Source: Microterricola pindariensis (GTDB taxonomy: Bacteria > Actinomycetota > Actinomycetes > Actinomycetales > Microbacteriaceae). From it: a DNA stretch of 64,000 bases. The stretch spans positions 1-64,000 of the forward strand of contig NZ_MPZN01000013.1 of NCBI RefSeq assembly GCF_002936985.1, in the 5' to 3' direction. The first letter of the stretch is position 1. Each line of letters begins with the position of its first letter. Shown piece by piece: positions 25,137-33,049 of this stretch. The position numbers and the translations under genes were made by a program. The notes beneath the pieces are model-generated. The model was not told the DNA's origin. It saw only the letters and a program-made list of their open reading frames with translations, and searched no databases.

Positions 25137-26189
25137 CTAGATCGGGAGGTTGAACATCTTCTTCGCGTTGCCGTAGAAGATGGCCTCGCGGTCGGACTCG
25201 CTGATCTCGAGCTCGTTTTTGATGAACTCGACACCCTGGCTCATCCAGCTGTAGAAGACCGGGAAGGAGGAGCCGAACATGTAGTGGTCGGCGCCGTTGA
25301 TCTTCAGGGCCGCCTCGACCTGCACCTTGCCCCACGAGTGCGGGTGGGTGAGATCGAAGAAGATGTTCTCGTCGAGGTATCGCTTGATCTTCTCGCCCTC
25401 GCTGGCGTCGAGGCGCTGCATGGCCTCTTTCTTGACCGGGGCGTGCGGGGTGAGCAGCTCGGTGTTGGCGAACCAGTTGCCGCCGAGCATGGTGTGAATG
25501 AAGCGCAGACCGGGCATCTCCTGGAACATGCCACTGAAGAGTTCACGCCCGACGGCGGTGGCCTGATCGGTGATGCGGCCGAACTCGCGACGCAGGTTCG
25601 TGTAGTCGAGGACCGACTTGTACTCGACCGGCAACGGCGTGTGGTGCACGATGACGGGGATCTCGAGCTTCTCGATCACCTTCAGGTAGGGACGAAAGAC
25701 CTCGTCGTCGAGGTAGAGCTGGCCATAGTGGCACGCGAGCTGCACGCCAACGACGCCGAGCTCCTTGACGTTGCGCTCCAGCTCGTAGATGTTCTCCTTG
25801 CCGCCCCACGGCGGCACACAGGCGGTGGAGAACAGTCGGCCATTCGAGCGCTTCACGATCTCGGCGGCGTTGTCGTTGACCGCTTTGCAGGTCTCGAGGT
25901 CGAGCCACTCCTGCCAGACCGGCACGCGCATGATGCCGTAGTCAACGCCGGCCTCGTCCATCGCCGCGAGCTTTGCCTCGGCGGAGTAGTCACCTTCCAC
26001 GTAGTTGAGGTTCGGGTAGCCCTTGGGCTTCTCCAGCACGAGTTGCTTCTTGCCGTTCTCCATCTCGATGACGCTGGCGATCTCACCGAAGCCGCGCGGA
26101 GCGCTGTTCAGGAACCCGTTCAAGATCTTCTCGTTCGTGAAGAGGTCTTCGGGAAGGTGGTGGATGTTGATGTCGACGACCTTGGTCAT
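25137..26189 (-). CDS. Amidohydrolase-2 family protein with atypical metal site
   Basis: A 350-residue TIM-barrel protein of the ACMSD / hydroxybenzoate decarboxylase-like family (PF04909 type). Its usual ligands are partly replaced: the N-terminal Asp-x-His-x-His reads DINIHH (Asn8, His10), and the C-terminal GTDYP-type motif reads GSSFP with Ser308 in place of the catalytic Asp. His182/183 (VIVHHTP) and His232 (RFIHTMLGGN) remain. The family decarboxylates or hydrolyses aromatic acids. The altered set may mean metal-independent chemistry or loss of activity. First gene of a leftward pair, divergent from the dienelactone hydrolase operon, with a shared GntR-type operator. The start at 26189 follows AGGAGAG. 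Confidence 0.8.
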   Translation of the reverse strand: MTKVVDINIHHLPEDLFTNEKILNGFLNSAPRGFGEIASVIEMENGKKQLVLEKPKGYPNLNYVEGDYSAEAKLAAMDEAGVDYGIMRVPVWQEWLDLETCKAVNDNAAEIVKRSNGRLFSTACVPPWGGKENIYELERNVKELGVVGVQLACHYGQLYLDDEVFRPYLKVIEKLEIPVIVHHTPLPVEYKSVLDYTNLRREFGRITDQATAVGRELFSGMFQEMPGLRFIHTMLGGNWFANTELLTPHAPVKKEAMQRLDASEGEKIKRYLDENIFFDLTHPHSWGKVQVEAALKINGADHYMFGSSFPVFYSWMSQGVEFIKNELEISESDREAIFYGNAKKMFNLPI

Positions 26190-26242
26190 GACGCTCTCCT
26201 TTGTGCGCTCCGATTCAATAACGCCACCATAGCGCATCGCGC

Positions 26243-26271
26243 TTGAAATCGTGTGCGATCCTGCGTACGAT
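26243..26271 (+). promoter_or_regulatory. Promoter with GntR-type operator, site 2
   Basis: TTGAAA (26243-26248) and TACGAT (26266-26271) are 17 bp apart and face the dienelactone hydrolase operon. The 24-bp motif at 26248-26271 covers the spacer and -10. Motif and promoter elements occupy the same positions at 34866-34894, so one repressor probably controls both. The divergent amidohydrolase starts 54 bp to the left. Confidence 0.7.
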
Positions 26272-26295
26272 CAGTCACACATTCGAGGAGGAGTG

Positions 26296-27048
26296 ATGAA
26301 AATGGCCGGTCTCACACGCCGAGACGTCGAGTATCACGTCGGCGGCACCGCGATGCGCGGACTCCTCATCGCCCCAGCTGGCGCCGTCACCTGTGCCACC
26401 GTCGTGCTGATCCACGACGCCTTCGGACTCGGTGACGACATGATCGCGATCGCCGAGAGTCTTGCCGCGCGCGGCCTCGCCGTGTTCGCCGCCGACGTCT
26501 GGGGAGACCGTGCCACGCCGGCAGCTCAGGCCGAGATCGTTCCCCTGATCGGATCGATGGCCGGCAACCGCGTGGAGTGGCAGGCCCGCATCGCCGAAGC
26601 GCACCGCGTGGCCACCAGCCAACCGGAGGTCGATGCCGCGAACATCGCGCTGCTCGGATACTGCTTCGGCGGCTCCTCCGCCCTGGAGTTCCTGCGGACC
26701 GGCGGAGTCGTCCGCGGCGTGATCGCGGTGCACCCCGGTCTCGATCTGCTGGAGCGTGACTGGTCGGCCGCCACGGCATCCGGCATCCAGGTGCACGTGG
26801 CGCTCGGCTCTCTCGACCCGATGGCCACGCGTGCACAGCGCAGCCGGCTCGAAGACGAACTGTCCGAGGCCGAGGCCGACTGGGAAATCGACGTCTACAG
26901 CCACACCACGCACGCCTTCACGAGCCTCAGATCCCGCAATTCGCCCCGCCCAGAGCTGTTCGACTACCACCCACGCAACGCCGCGCGCTCCTGGCACGCG
27001 ACCGTCCGGGTTCTCGACGAGCTCTTCCCCCAGACCGCCGGCGTCTAG
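26296..27048 (+). CDS. Dienelactone hydrolase family protein
   Basis: A 250-residue alpha/beta hydrolase. The catalytic Cys123 in GYCFGG is at the same position as in classical dienelactone hydrolase, with Asp174 (GSLDP) and His206 (SHTTHAF) completing the triad. The oxyanion segment is LIHDAFG at about 38-44. These enzymes open lactone rings made during aromatic ring cleavage. The GAGGAGG ribosome site is strong. It heads a six-gene rightward operon (to the MFS transporter at 31279) whose members abut or overlap. The chlorocatechol-type role is known for the family; the true lactone here is unknown. Confidence 0.9.
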   Translation: MKMAGLTRRDVEYHVGGTAMRGLLIAPAGAVTCATVVLIHDAFGLGDDMIAIAESLAARGLAVFAADVWGDRATPAAQAEIVPLIGSMAGNRVEWQARIAEAHRVATSQPEVDAANIALLGYCFGGSSALEFLRTGGVVRGVIAVHPGLDLLERDWSAATASGIQVHVALGSLDPMATRAQRSRLEDELSEAEADWEIDVYSHTTHAFTSLRSRNSPRPELFDYHPRNAARSWHATVRVLDELFPQTAGV

Positions 27049-27072
27049 CCGGTTCCGAGAGAAAGAGACCAC

Positions 27073-28347
27073 ATGCACGACATTGCGATCATCGGAGCCG
27101 GCCCCGGCGGGCTCGTCACCGCTCTGCGGCTTCACCAGCAGGGCATCAGGACGAAGATCTACGAGATCGTCCCCGAACTCAAGCCCCTGGGCGTCGGGGT
27201 CGACATCAAGACGGTCGGCACCAGGCAGTTTGAAGACCTCGATCTGCTCGAGGAGTTCCGTTCCATCTCGGTCGATGCCGAGGACTCGATCTTCTACAAC
27301 CACTTCGGCCAGGAGATCTATGCCGAGAAGTGCGGCGTGCACATGGGCTACCTGCACGAGCAGCGTTTCGTGCACCGCGGCATCCTCCAGATGCTGCTCT
27401 ACCGCACCGTGATCGAACGACTCGGCGAGGATGCCGTTGTGCTGGGCGCTGGGCTCGTGAGCTACGAGCAGGATGCCGACGGCGTGACCCTCGAGATCGA
27501 GCACCGCGACGGCAGACGCGAGCGCGTGCGGCACGATGCCCTCATCGCGGCGGACGGCATCAAATCAGTCGCGCGACGCCAGATGCACCCCGATCAGGCC
27601 GAACCCGAGTTCTCCGGCATCACGATGTGGCGTGGCACCACGCTGCACGAGCCGATCCGCGGCGGGCACACCATTCTTCATCTCGGCGATCCGCGCATCT
27701 CGACGATGATCATCTACCCGATCGCGGAGAACTTCGAAGGCACCGGCCTCGACCTCATCAACTGGGTCGTCGAGACGAACGGTGAGGAGACCATCGAGGA
27801 CTGGAACCAGGTCGCCGATCCCGAGCAGCTCATTCCGGCGTTCGACACGCTGAAGCTGCCCTTCCTCGACGTTCAGCAGCTGATCCGCGACGCCCGCGAG
27901 GTCTACCTCTTCCCCCTCACCCGGCACTTCCCGCTTGAGAGCTGGGTTGACGGCAGAGTCGTGCTCCTCGGCGACGCCGCGCACGCCATGTACCCACGCG
28001 GCGGCAACGGCATCACCCAGGCCACGCTTGATGCCGCGGTGCTCGCAGAGAAGCTCACCGAGCACGCCGACCCGGCCGTCGCCTTCATCGAGTACGACGC
28101 CGCCCGCCGCCCGATAGTCAACCGCATCACCGACAACATGCGCGGCGAGGGCTATGAGGTCATCCGGCGGATCGTCGCCGAGCGCACAGCGGGCAAGCCA
28201 TTCGACGACATCGAGGAGGTGCTGCCGCTGGCCGAGGCCGACGAGATCTTCAGCACGTACCACGCGCTTGTCGGCGCACCGCGCCCCGGACACGAAGCGG
28301 GCGAGGCCACTGGCTTCCGCACCTGGGAAGAGGCGCAGGTCCGATGA
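27073..28347 (+). CDS. FAD-dependent monooxygenase, PhzS/nicotinate-hydroxylase-like
   Basis: A 424-residue class A flavoprotein: GAGPGGLVTALRLHQQG (about 9-25), a DG motif (IAADGIKSVARRQ) and GDAAHAMYPRGGNGITQATLDA near 302-323. The PRGGNGITQA form is typical of PhzS-like and 6-hydroxynicotinate-type hydroxylases. The conserved ITMWRGTT segment sits in the substrate domain. It lies 24 bp after the dienelactone hydrolase gene and overlaps the NTF2-like gene by four bases. It probably performs a ring hydroxylation or oxidative decarboxylation in the pathway served by the downstream fumarylacetoacetase-family enzyme. Confidence 0.88.
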   Translation: MHDIAIIGAGPGGLVTALRLHQQGIRTKIYEIVPELKPLGVGVDIKTVGTRQFEDLDLLEEFRSISVDAEDSIFYNHFGQEIYAEKCGVHMGYLHEQRFVHRGILQMLLYRTVIERLGEDAVVLGAGLVSYEQDADGVTLEIEHRDGRRERVRHDALIAADGIKSVARRQMHPDQAEPEFSGITMWRGTTLHEPIRGGHTILHLGDPRISTMIIYPIAENFEGTGLDLINWVVETNGEETIEDWNQVADPEQLIPAFDTLKLPFLDVQQLIRDAREVYLFPLTRHFPLESWVDGRVVLLGDAAHAMYPRGGNGITQATLDAAVLAEKLTEHADPAVAFIEYDAARRPIVNRITDNMRGEGYEVIRRIVAERTAGKPFDDIEEVLPLAEADEIFSTYHALVGAPRPGHEAGEATGFRTWEEAQVR

Positions 28348-28793
28348 GCGCGAACGTCGAGAACGACATCCTCGCCGTCGAGAAACGACGCCAGGACGCA
28401 CTGGTCTCCGGCGACATCGACGCGTTGGACGCCCTCTTCGAGGACTCCATGATCCACATCCACGCCCCGGGGCTCGTGCACACGAAGGCGCTGCTGCTCG
28501 AGCACGTCGCCGTGCGTCGCGCGTACATCGAGATCACACGACAGGACCTGCTGCTGCGCACCTTCGGTGACACCGCGGTGCTGACGGGCGGCATCGTGAA
28601 TCGGATGCACGCCCCCGACGGCGGCGAGCGCACGATCGACGGGGTCGTCACCCAGGTGCTGCACCGCAGTGAAGACGGGCAGTGGCGGTTCGTGAGCTTC
28701 CAGATGACGCCGTATGGCGACCAGGTGTGGGGCGCGCTACCCTCCGAGAAGACCGAGAGGACCGAGCCGGCCGACGAGGAGGAGAGCGCATGA
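28344..28793 (+). CDS. NTF2-like (SnoaL/DUF4440) protein
   Basis: A 149-residue cone-shaped fold protein. It starts with an N-terminal helix (NDILAVEKRRQDALVSGDIDALDALFED), followed by strands with MIHIHAPGLVHTKALLLEHV and a terminal WRFVSFQMTPY strand. This fold serves as isomerase, dehydratase, cyclase or small subunit of ring-hydroxylating enzymes, and many members are uncharacterised. Translation is coupled on both sides by ATGA overlaps. The acidic tail (EKTERTEPADEEESA) extends past the fold. Context suggests a helper or isomerase acting between the monooxygenase and the fumarylacetoacetase-family hydrolase. Confidence 0.82.
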   Translation: MSANVENDILAVEKRRQDALVSGDIDALDALFEDSMIHIHAPGLVHTKALLLEHVAVRRAYIEITRQDLLLRTFGDTAVLTGGIVNRMHAPDGGERTIDGVVTQVLHRSEDGQWRFVSFQMTPYGDQVWGALPSEKTERTEPADEEESA

Positions 28794-29653
28794 AGCTCGC
28801 ACGATTCCGCAGCGGCGACTCCCGGGTGCGCCTCGGCCGCATCGACGGCGACGAGATCGTCGACCTGTCAGGTGTGGAGGGCATCGGCTCCTCGCTCCGC
28901 GCGCTGATCCCCGAGCTGGCGGCCCGCCGCGACAGCATCCTTTCGGCGTCGGGGCCGCGGCATCCGCTCGCCGAGGTGACGTTGCTCGCACCGATCGACG
29001 ACCCGCAGAAGTATCTCGGCATCGGCATGAACTACGCCGCACACGCCGAGGAGGCGCGGCAGGCAGGCATCCCGATCCCGACCAGCCAGATGTGGTTCAA
29101 CAAGCAGGTCTCCTGCATCAACGACCCATTCGGCGACATCGTGCGACCGGTCGTGTCGGAGCAGCTCGACTACGAGATCGAGCTCGGCGTCGTGATCGGC
29201 AGGCCCGCGCGCAACGTGTCGGCCGACGAGGCCCGCGAGTACATCGCGGGATACCTGGTCGCGAACGACGTCTCGGTGCGCGACTGGCTGGCGAAGCTCT
29301 CGCCGACGTTCACGCTCGGCAAGTCGTTCGACACGCACGGCCCGATCGGTCCGTGGCTCACCACCGACGACGAGATCGACGACCCGCTGGCGCTGCAGAT
29401 GACGCTGACCGTCAACGGCGAGGTGCGGCAGAGTGCGGACACCGGCGGCATGATCTACGACATCTACGAGCAGATCGCCTACCTCAGCCGGGTGATGACG
29501 CTGCAGCCGGGCGACATCCTCGCCACCGGCACCCCCTCGGGCATCGGCGCGCCGACGCAGAACTGGTTGGCGCCGGGTGACGTGGTGCGCGCCGAGATCG
29601 AGGGTCTCGGCGCGATCGAGAACCACGTGGTCGAAGACCGCGTCGGAAGCTGA
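28790..29653 (+). CDS. Fumarylacetoacetate hydrolase family protein
   Basis: A 287-residue FAH-fold enzyme. The metal-binding Glu129 and Glu131 lie in YEIELG and Asp160 in VANDVS; GKSFDTHGPIGPWL and the C-terminal GDILATGTPSGIG complete the signature. Members hydrolyse or hydrate beta-diketo and dienoate products such as 2-oxohept-3-enedioate, usually after extradiol cleavage. It overlaps the NTF2-like gene by four bases. With the extradiol dioxygenase at 36.7 kb and the dienelactone hydrolase it points to a meta-type ring degradation route. The exact reaction (hydrolase, hydratase or decarboxylase) is not determinable. Confidence 0.9.
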   Translation: MKLARFRSGDSRVRLGRIDGDEIVDLSGVEGIGSSLRALIPELAARRDSILSASGPRHPLAEVTLLAPIDDPQKYLGIGMNYAAHAEEARQAGIPIPTSQMWFNKQVSCINDPFGDIVRPVVSEQLDYEIELGVVIGRPARNVSADEAREYIAGYLVANDVSVRDWLAKLSPTFTLGKSFDTHGPIGPWLTTDDEIDDPLALQMTLTVNGEVRQSADTGGMIYDIYEQIAYLSRVMTLQPGDILATGTPSGIGAPTQNWLAPGDVVRAEIEGLGAIENHVVEDRVGS

Positions 29654-29657
29654 GCGG

Positions 29658-30062
29658 ATGCCGCGCCGCAGGAGCATCCACCTCACCGGATTCGGGCATG
29701 AGAACCCGGTTCCGGCGGCGAGCCTCATCGGTCAGCACCTCGTCTCCGGGGTGCTGACCGGGCGCGATCCGGTCACGAAGCAGATGCCGGCCGAGCTCGA
29801 CGCACAGCTGGCCAACATCTTCGCGCACGTGCGCGAGCTCATGGCCGCCGCCGGCGGCACGACCGACGACATCATCAAGATCACGGTGTGGCTGGCCGAG
29901 GACGCGTATCGCGATCGCGAGGCGCTGAATCGCGCGTGGACCGCCATGTTCCCGGATGCCGGCAGCCGCCCCGCCCGTCAGGTGATGGCCGCGCGGTTCG
30001 ACGGCGCCACCCTCGTGCAGTGCGACCTTCAGGCGGTGCTCGCAGACTCGGCGCAGCAGTGA
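29658..30062 (+). CDS. RidA/YjgF family protein
   Basis: A 134-residue Rid-family protein (usual length about 130). It starts with SIHLTGFGHENPVPAA, continues with LVSGVLTGRDP and a middle helix, and ends with SRPARQVMAARFDGATLVQCDLQAVL, which keeps the Arg needed for imine or enamine deamination. Family members also act as 2-aminomuconate deaminases in aromatic catabolism, which would suit a nitrogen-containing ring. It starts five bases after the hydrolase stop and overlaps the transporter start by four (GTGA). Confidence 0.85.
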   Translation: MPRRRSIHLTGFGHENPVPAASLIGQHLVSGVLTGRDPVTKQMPAELDAQLANIFAHVRELMAAAGGTTDDIIKITVWLAEDAYRDREALNRAWTAMFPDAGSRPARQVMAARFDGATLVQCDLQAVLADSAQQ

Positions 30063-31279
30063 GCGCCCCGAGCGGGGTGTCACGCCCAACGGGCGGAAGG
30101 CTCGTCAGGATCCTCGCCGTCCTCGCCGTGTTGTCGTCGCTGGCACCGCTGTCGATGGACATCTACATCCCCTCCCTCCCCACGATGCAGACCGAGCTCG
30201 GCGGCGCCGCGTGGCTGATGCAGGCCAGCGTCACGGCATGCCTTCTCGGCATCGGCGTCGGACAACTCGTGTGGGGTCCGCTCAGCGACCGGCACGGGCG
30301 GCGCCCGATCATTCTGATCGGCGTGATCGGCTGGACGCTCGCCTCCGTGCTCAGTGCGGTGGCGGCGGATGCCGTGATGCTCATCGCCGTGCGCGGGCTC
30401 GCCGGGGTCTGCGGCGCCGCGGGCATCGTGGTCGCCCGGAGCGTCGTGCGCGACCTCTCCGACGACAGCCGCTCCGTGTCGTCGCGCATCGGCCTGCTCG
30501 CGCTCGTCTCCGTGATGGCCCCCGTGCTCGCACCGGTGATCGGCGCGCTGATCGCGGCCGCGTGGGGATGGCGTGCGGACTTCGTCGCGCTCGCGGCGCT
30601 CGGCGGCGCACTGACATTGCTGTTCGCACTCCTCGTTCCGGAGACGCTGCCCGCCTCCGCGCGCCTGACGGGGCGCGGCGCCGGCGTGGCCCACTCCCTG
30701 CTCACAGCGCTGGGTGATCGGGAGCTCGCCTGGACCGCGGCAGCACTCGCCGCCCACTCGCTCGGCTTCTACGCATACATCACCACCGCGTCGTTCATCG
30801 TCGAGCGCGAGTTCGGGTATCCGCCCCTGGTGTTCGCGCTCGTCTTCGGCACGAACGCGCTCGCGATGGTCGCGGCCAACATCGTGTTCCGACGGATGGC
30901 GCGTACCCGGCATCCGTCCGTTGCGATGGGAATCGGTCTCGCAGGCAGCGCGGTCGCCGGCGCCCTCCTGCTCGTTCTCGCCCTCCTCGGAAGCGCGCCG
31001 TGGCTGCTGTGGATCCTCTCCACTGTCTTCGCCGGGGCGACCGCGTTCGTGTTCACCGGTGCGCACAGCTGGGGCCAGTTGGTCGTCACCGCGAGCGGTG
31101 CGGCCTCGGCCCTGACCGGCGCATCACAGTTCTTCGGCGGCGTGCTCGGCTCGCCGCTGACCGGCGTCATCGGCACGACGGCGGCGACACTCGGCGCGGT
31201 CATCACGGTGAGCTCCGCACTGGGATGGCTGGCGTTCCGACGTGCAGCCGACGCCCGCGTTCGCAGCACGTCGGCCTGA
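30059..31279 (+). CDS. MFS transporter, Bcr/CflA-like
   Basis: A 406-residue major facilitator protein with about twelve membrane helices. The N-terminal SMDIYIPSLPTM is typical of the Bcr/CflA drug exporter group, and the loop 2-3 motif is GPLSDRHGRRP. The GTG start overlaps the RidA stop. As the last gene of the catabolic operon it could import the substrate or export a toxic intermediate; the drug-efflux branch favours export. The gene ends 27 bp before the convergent monooxygenase stop. Confidence 0.88.
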   Translation: MSAPSGVSRPTGGRLVRILAVLAVLSSLAPLSMDIYIPSLPTMQTELGGAAWLMQASVTACLLGIGVGQLVWGPLSDRHGRRPIILIGVIGWTLASVLSAVAADAVMLIAVRGLAGVCGAAGIVVARSVVRDLSDDSRSVSSRIGLLALVSVMAPVLAPVIGALIAAAWGWRADFVALAALGGALTLLFALLVPETLPASARLTGRGAGVAHSLLTALGDRELAWTAAALAAHSLGFYAYITTASFIVEREFGYPPLVFALVFGTNALAMVAANIVFRRMARTRHPSVAMGIGLAGSAVAGALLLVLALLGSAPWLLWILSTVFAGATAFVFTGAHSWGQLVVTASGAASALTGASQFFGGVLGSPLTGVIGTTAATLGAVITVSSALGWLAFRRAADARVRSTSA

Positions 31280-31306
31280 GGGAGTCGGCCGGAGCGCCGC
31301 CGTCGG

Positions 31307-33049
31307 CTAGGCGCGCCCGAGGGCGCGGGAGACGGCGTGGTCGAGTGCGGCATCCACGTCGCCCGAGGCGTCCGGGGCCCGGAAGGCGACGTGCTGGTCG
31401 GGGCGCACCAGCAGCGCGCCCGACTCGTCGGTCCCGCGCAGGGCCGCCCACTCTCCGTACCGATCCTCGGCGTCCTGTCGCGGGCCGATCGTCACGACGT
31501 CGACGGGCACGCCCCAGCGCGACGACGCGGCCGTGGCGGCCCTCCGCCACGGTTCGCCGCCGATGCCGGTCAGCAGAGTGAAGCGCCCCTTTCCGACGAG
31601 GTCGAGCGTCGACAGCGGCGCGCCGCCACGCTCGATCCACACGTGCGGCAGCGGCGAACCCGGCGTCGTCGTCGGCTCGTAGAACAGCTCGGGGTCCAGG
31701 CCCGGCTCGAACGAGGTGCCGTCGGGAGTGATTCCGTCCGAGGTGTAGCGGTGCCCGAGCTCGACTCCCAGCGCATTGAAGTTGTAGTCCTGCATCTCCA
31801 CTGCCTCGGCCAGGAGGCGCCGCTTCGCCGCGCCTGCCGGGGCGTCGCTGAAGCGCTCGGCGAGCGCCGCCCTCCCCTCCGGGGCGGACTGACCGGGGCG
31901 CAGGCCCAGCGCGGCGGGAATGGCGAACAGCGCGCCGAGCGACCGGTTGGCACGCTCGACGATCCGCCGGGCGACGGGCGCGCGCTCCTGCGAGTACGTG
32001 TCGAGGATGCCGGTGCCGGCCTCTCCTGCCTGCAGCATCCGGATCTTCCAGGCGACGTTGAATGCGTCCTGCACACAGGTGTTGGCCCCGAGGCCACCGG
32101 CAGGCGGATGCCGGTGCGCGGCGTTGCCGGCGATGACGACGCGTCCGCGGTGCATGATGTCGGCGTGCACCTGGTTGATCGTCCAGGTGGAGCTGCCGAT
32201 GAGGCGCACGGCCAGTTCGGGGTCGCCCACGTACGAGCGCACGGTGCGGATGGCGGCGTCTTCGCTGCGATCCGGGTCGCCGGCCGCGGGGTCGTAGGGG
32301 ATCGCGACGACCCACTCGTCCCAGGGGCGCACGGCGACGAACATGGCGTTGTCGGTGAAGGCCTGCCCGCCCGGCTGGAAGATCTGATAGAGCGCGCCGG
32401 GCCGGTGCGCGGTGTACTCGGTGAGGTCGGCCTGCACCCAGAAGTTGAGCATGTGGCCGAGACCGGTCTGCCCCTCCACCTCGAATCCGATCTCTCGGAC
32501 GACGGCGCTGTTGTCACCGTCGGCACCGATCGCGTAGTCCGAGTGAACCTCGACGTCTTCGCCCGTTGCCCGGTCGCGGCACAGCGAGACCACCCGGTCC
32601 GCGTCCTGGCGCATCGACACGAGCTCGAGGTTGAAGAGCACCCGGGCGCCGAACTCCTGCGCCGCCTCGGCGAGGATCGGCTCGAGCACGTGCTGCGGGA
32701 TGTTGGTCGGCACGCAGGGACTGGCCGCCTCGTAATCCGATCGCCGTGCAGCGCCTCCGCCCCATCCGCGCCGGCGGGCGATCTCGGCACCGGTGAAGCT
32801 CTCCGCCCAGATCACCTGGTTCATCAGACTCCCTGGCATGGCCGCGTCGGTCACGCGCTGCTCGATTCCGAGGTCGCGAAACACCTCCATCGTGCGCGAG
32901 TTGATGATGTGCGCACGCGGCGAATCCGCGAAGCCCGGGTAACGGGTGATCGCGGCGACGTCCACTCCGTCGCGTGCGAGCAGAGCGGCGGCGGCGAGGC
33001 CGGTCGGGCCGGCGCCCACGACGAACACGTCGAGCTCGATGGTCCTCAT
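31307..33049 (-). CDS. FAD-dependent phenol hydroxylase-type monooxygenase, GN variant
   Basis: A 580-residue enzyme of the PheA/TfdB group of phenol hydroxylases: VGAGPTGLAAAALLARDGV at about 10-28, a DG motif (IGADGDNSAVVREIG) and a C-terminal thioredoxin-like domain from about residue 440. The second FAD-contact motif reads AGNAAHRHPP instead of the usual GD, a change of the conserved Asp to Asn. Its ATG overlaps the stop of its paralogue by four bases. The two proteins could act on successive substrates or as a heteromer. It is the second gene of the GntR-regulated pair. Confidence 0.87.
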   Translation of the reverse strand: MRTIELDVFVVGAGPTGLAAAALLARDGVDVAAITRYPGFADSPRAHIINSRTMEVFRDLGIEQRVTDAAMPGSLMNQVIWAESFTGAEIARRRGWGGGAARRSDYEAASPCVPTNIPQHVLEPILAEAAQEFGARVLFNLELVSMRQDADRVVSLCRDRATGEDVEVHSDYAIGADGDNSAVVREIGFEVEGQTGLGHMLNFWVQADLTEYTAHRPGALYQIFQPGGQAFTDNAMFVAVRPWDEWVVAIPYDPAAGDPDRSEDAAIRTVRSYVGDPELAVRLIGSSTWTINQVHADIMHRGRVVIAGNAAHRHPPAGGLGANTCVQDAFNVAWKIRMLQAGEAGTGILDTYSQERAPVARRIVERANRSLGALFAIPAALGLRPGQSAPEGRAALAERFSDAPAGAAKRRLLAEAVEMQDYNFNALGVELGHRYTSDGITPDGTSFEPGLDPELFYEPTTTPGSPLPHVWIERGGAPLSTLDLVGKGRFTLLTGIGGEPWRRAATAASSRWGVPVDVVTIGPRQDAEDRYGEWAALRGTDESGALLVRPDQHVAFRAPDASGDVDAALDHAVSRALGRA

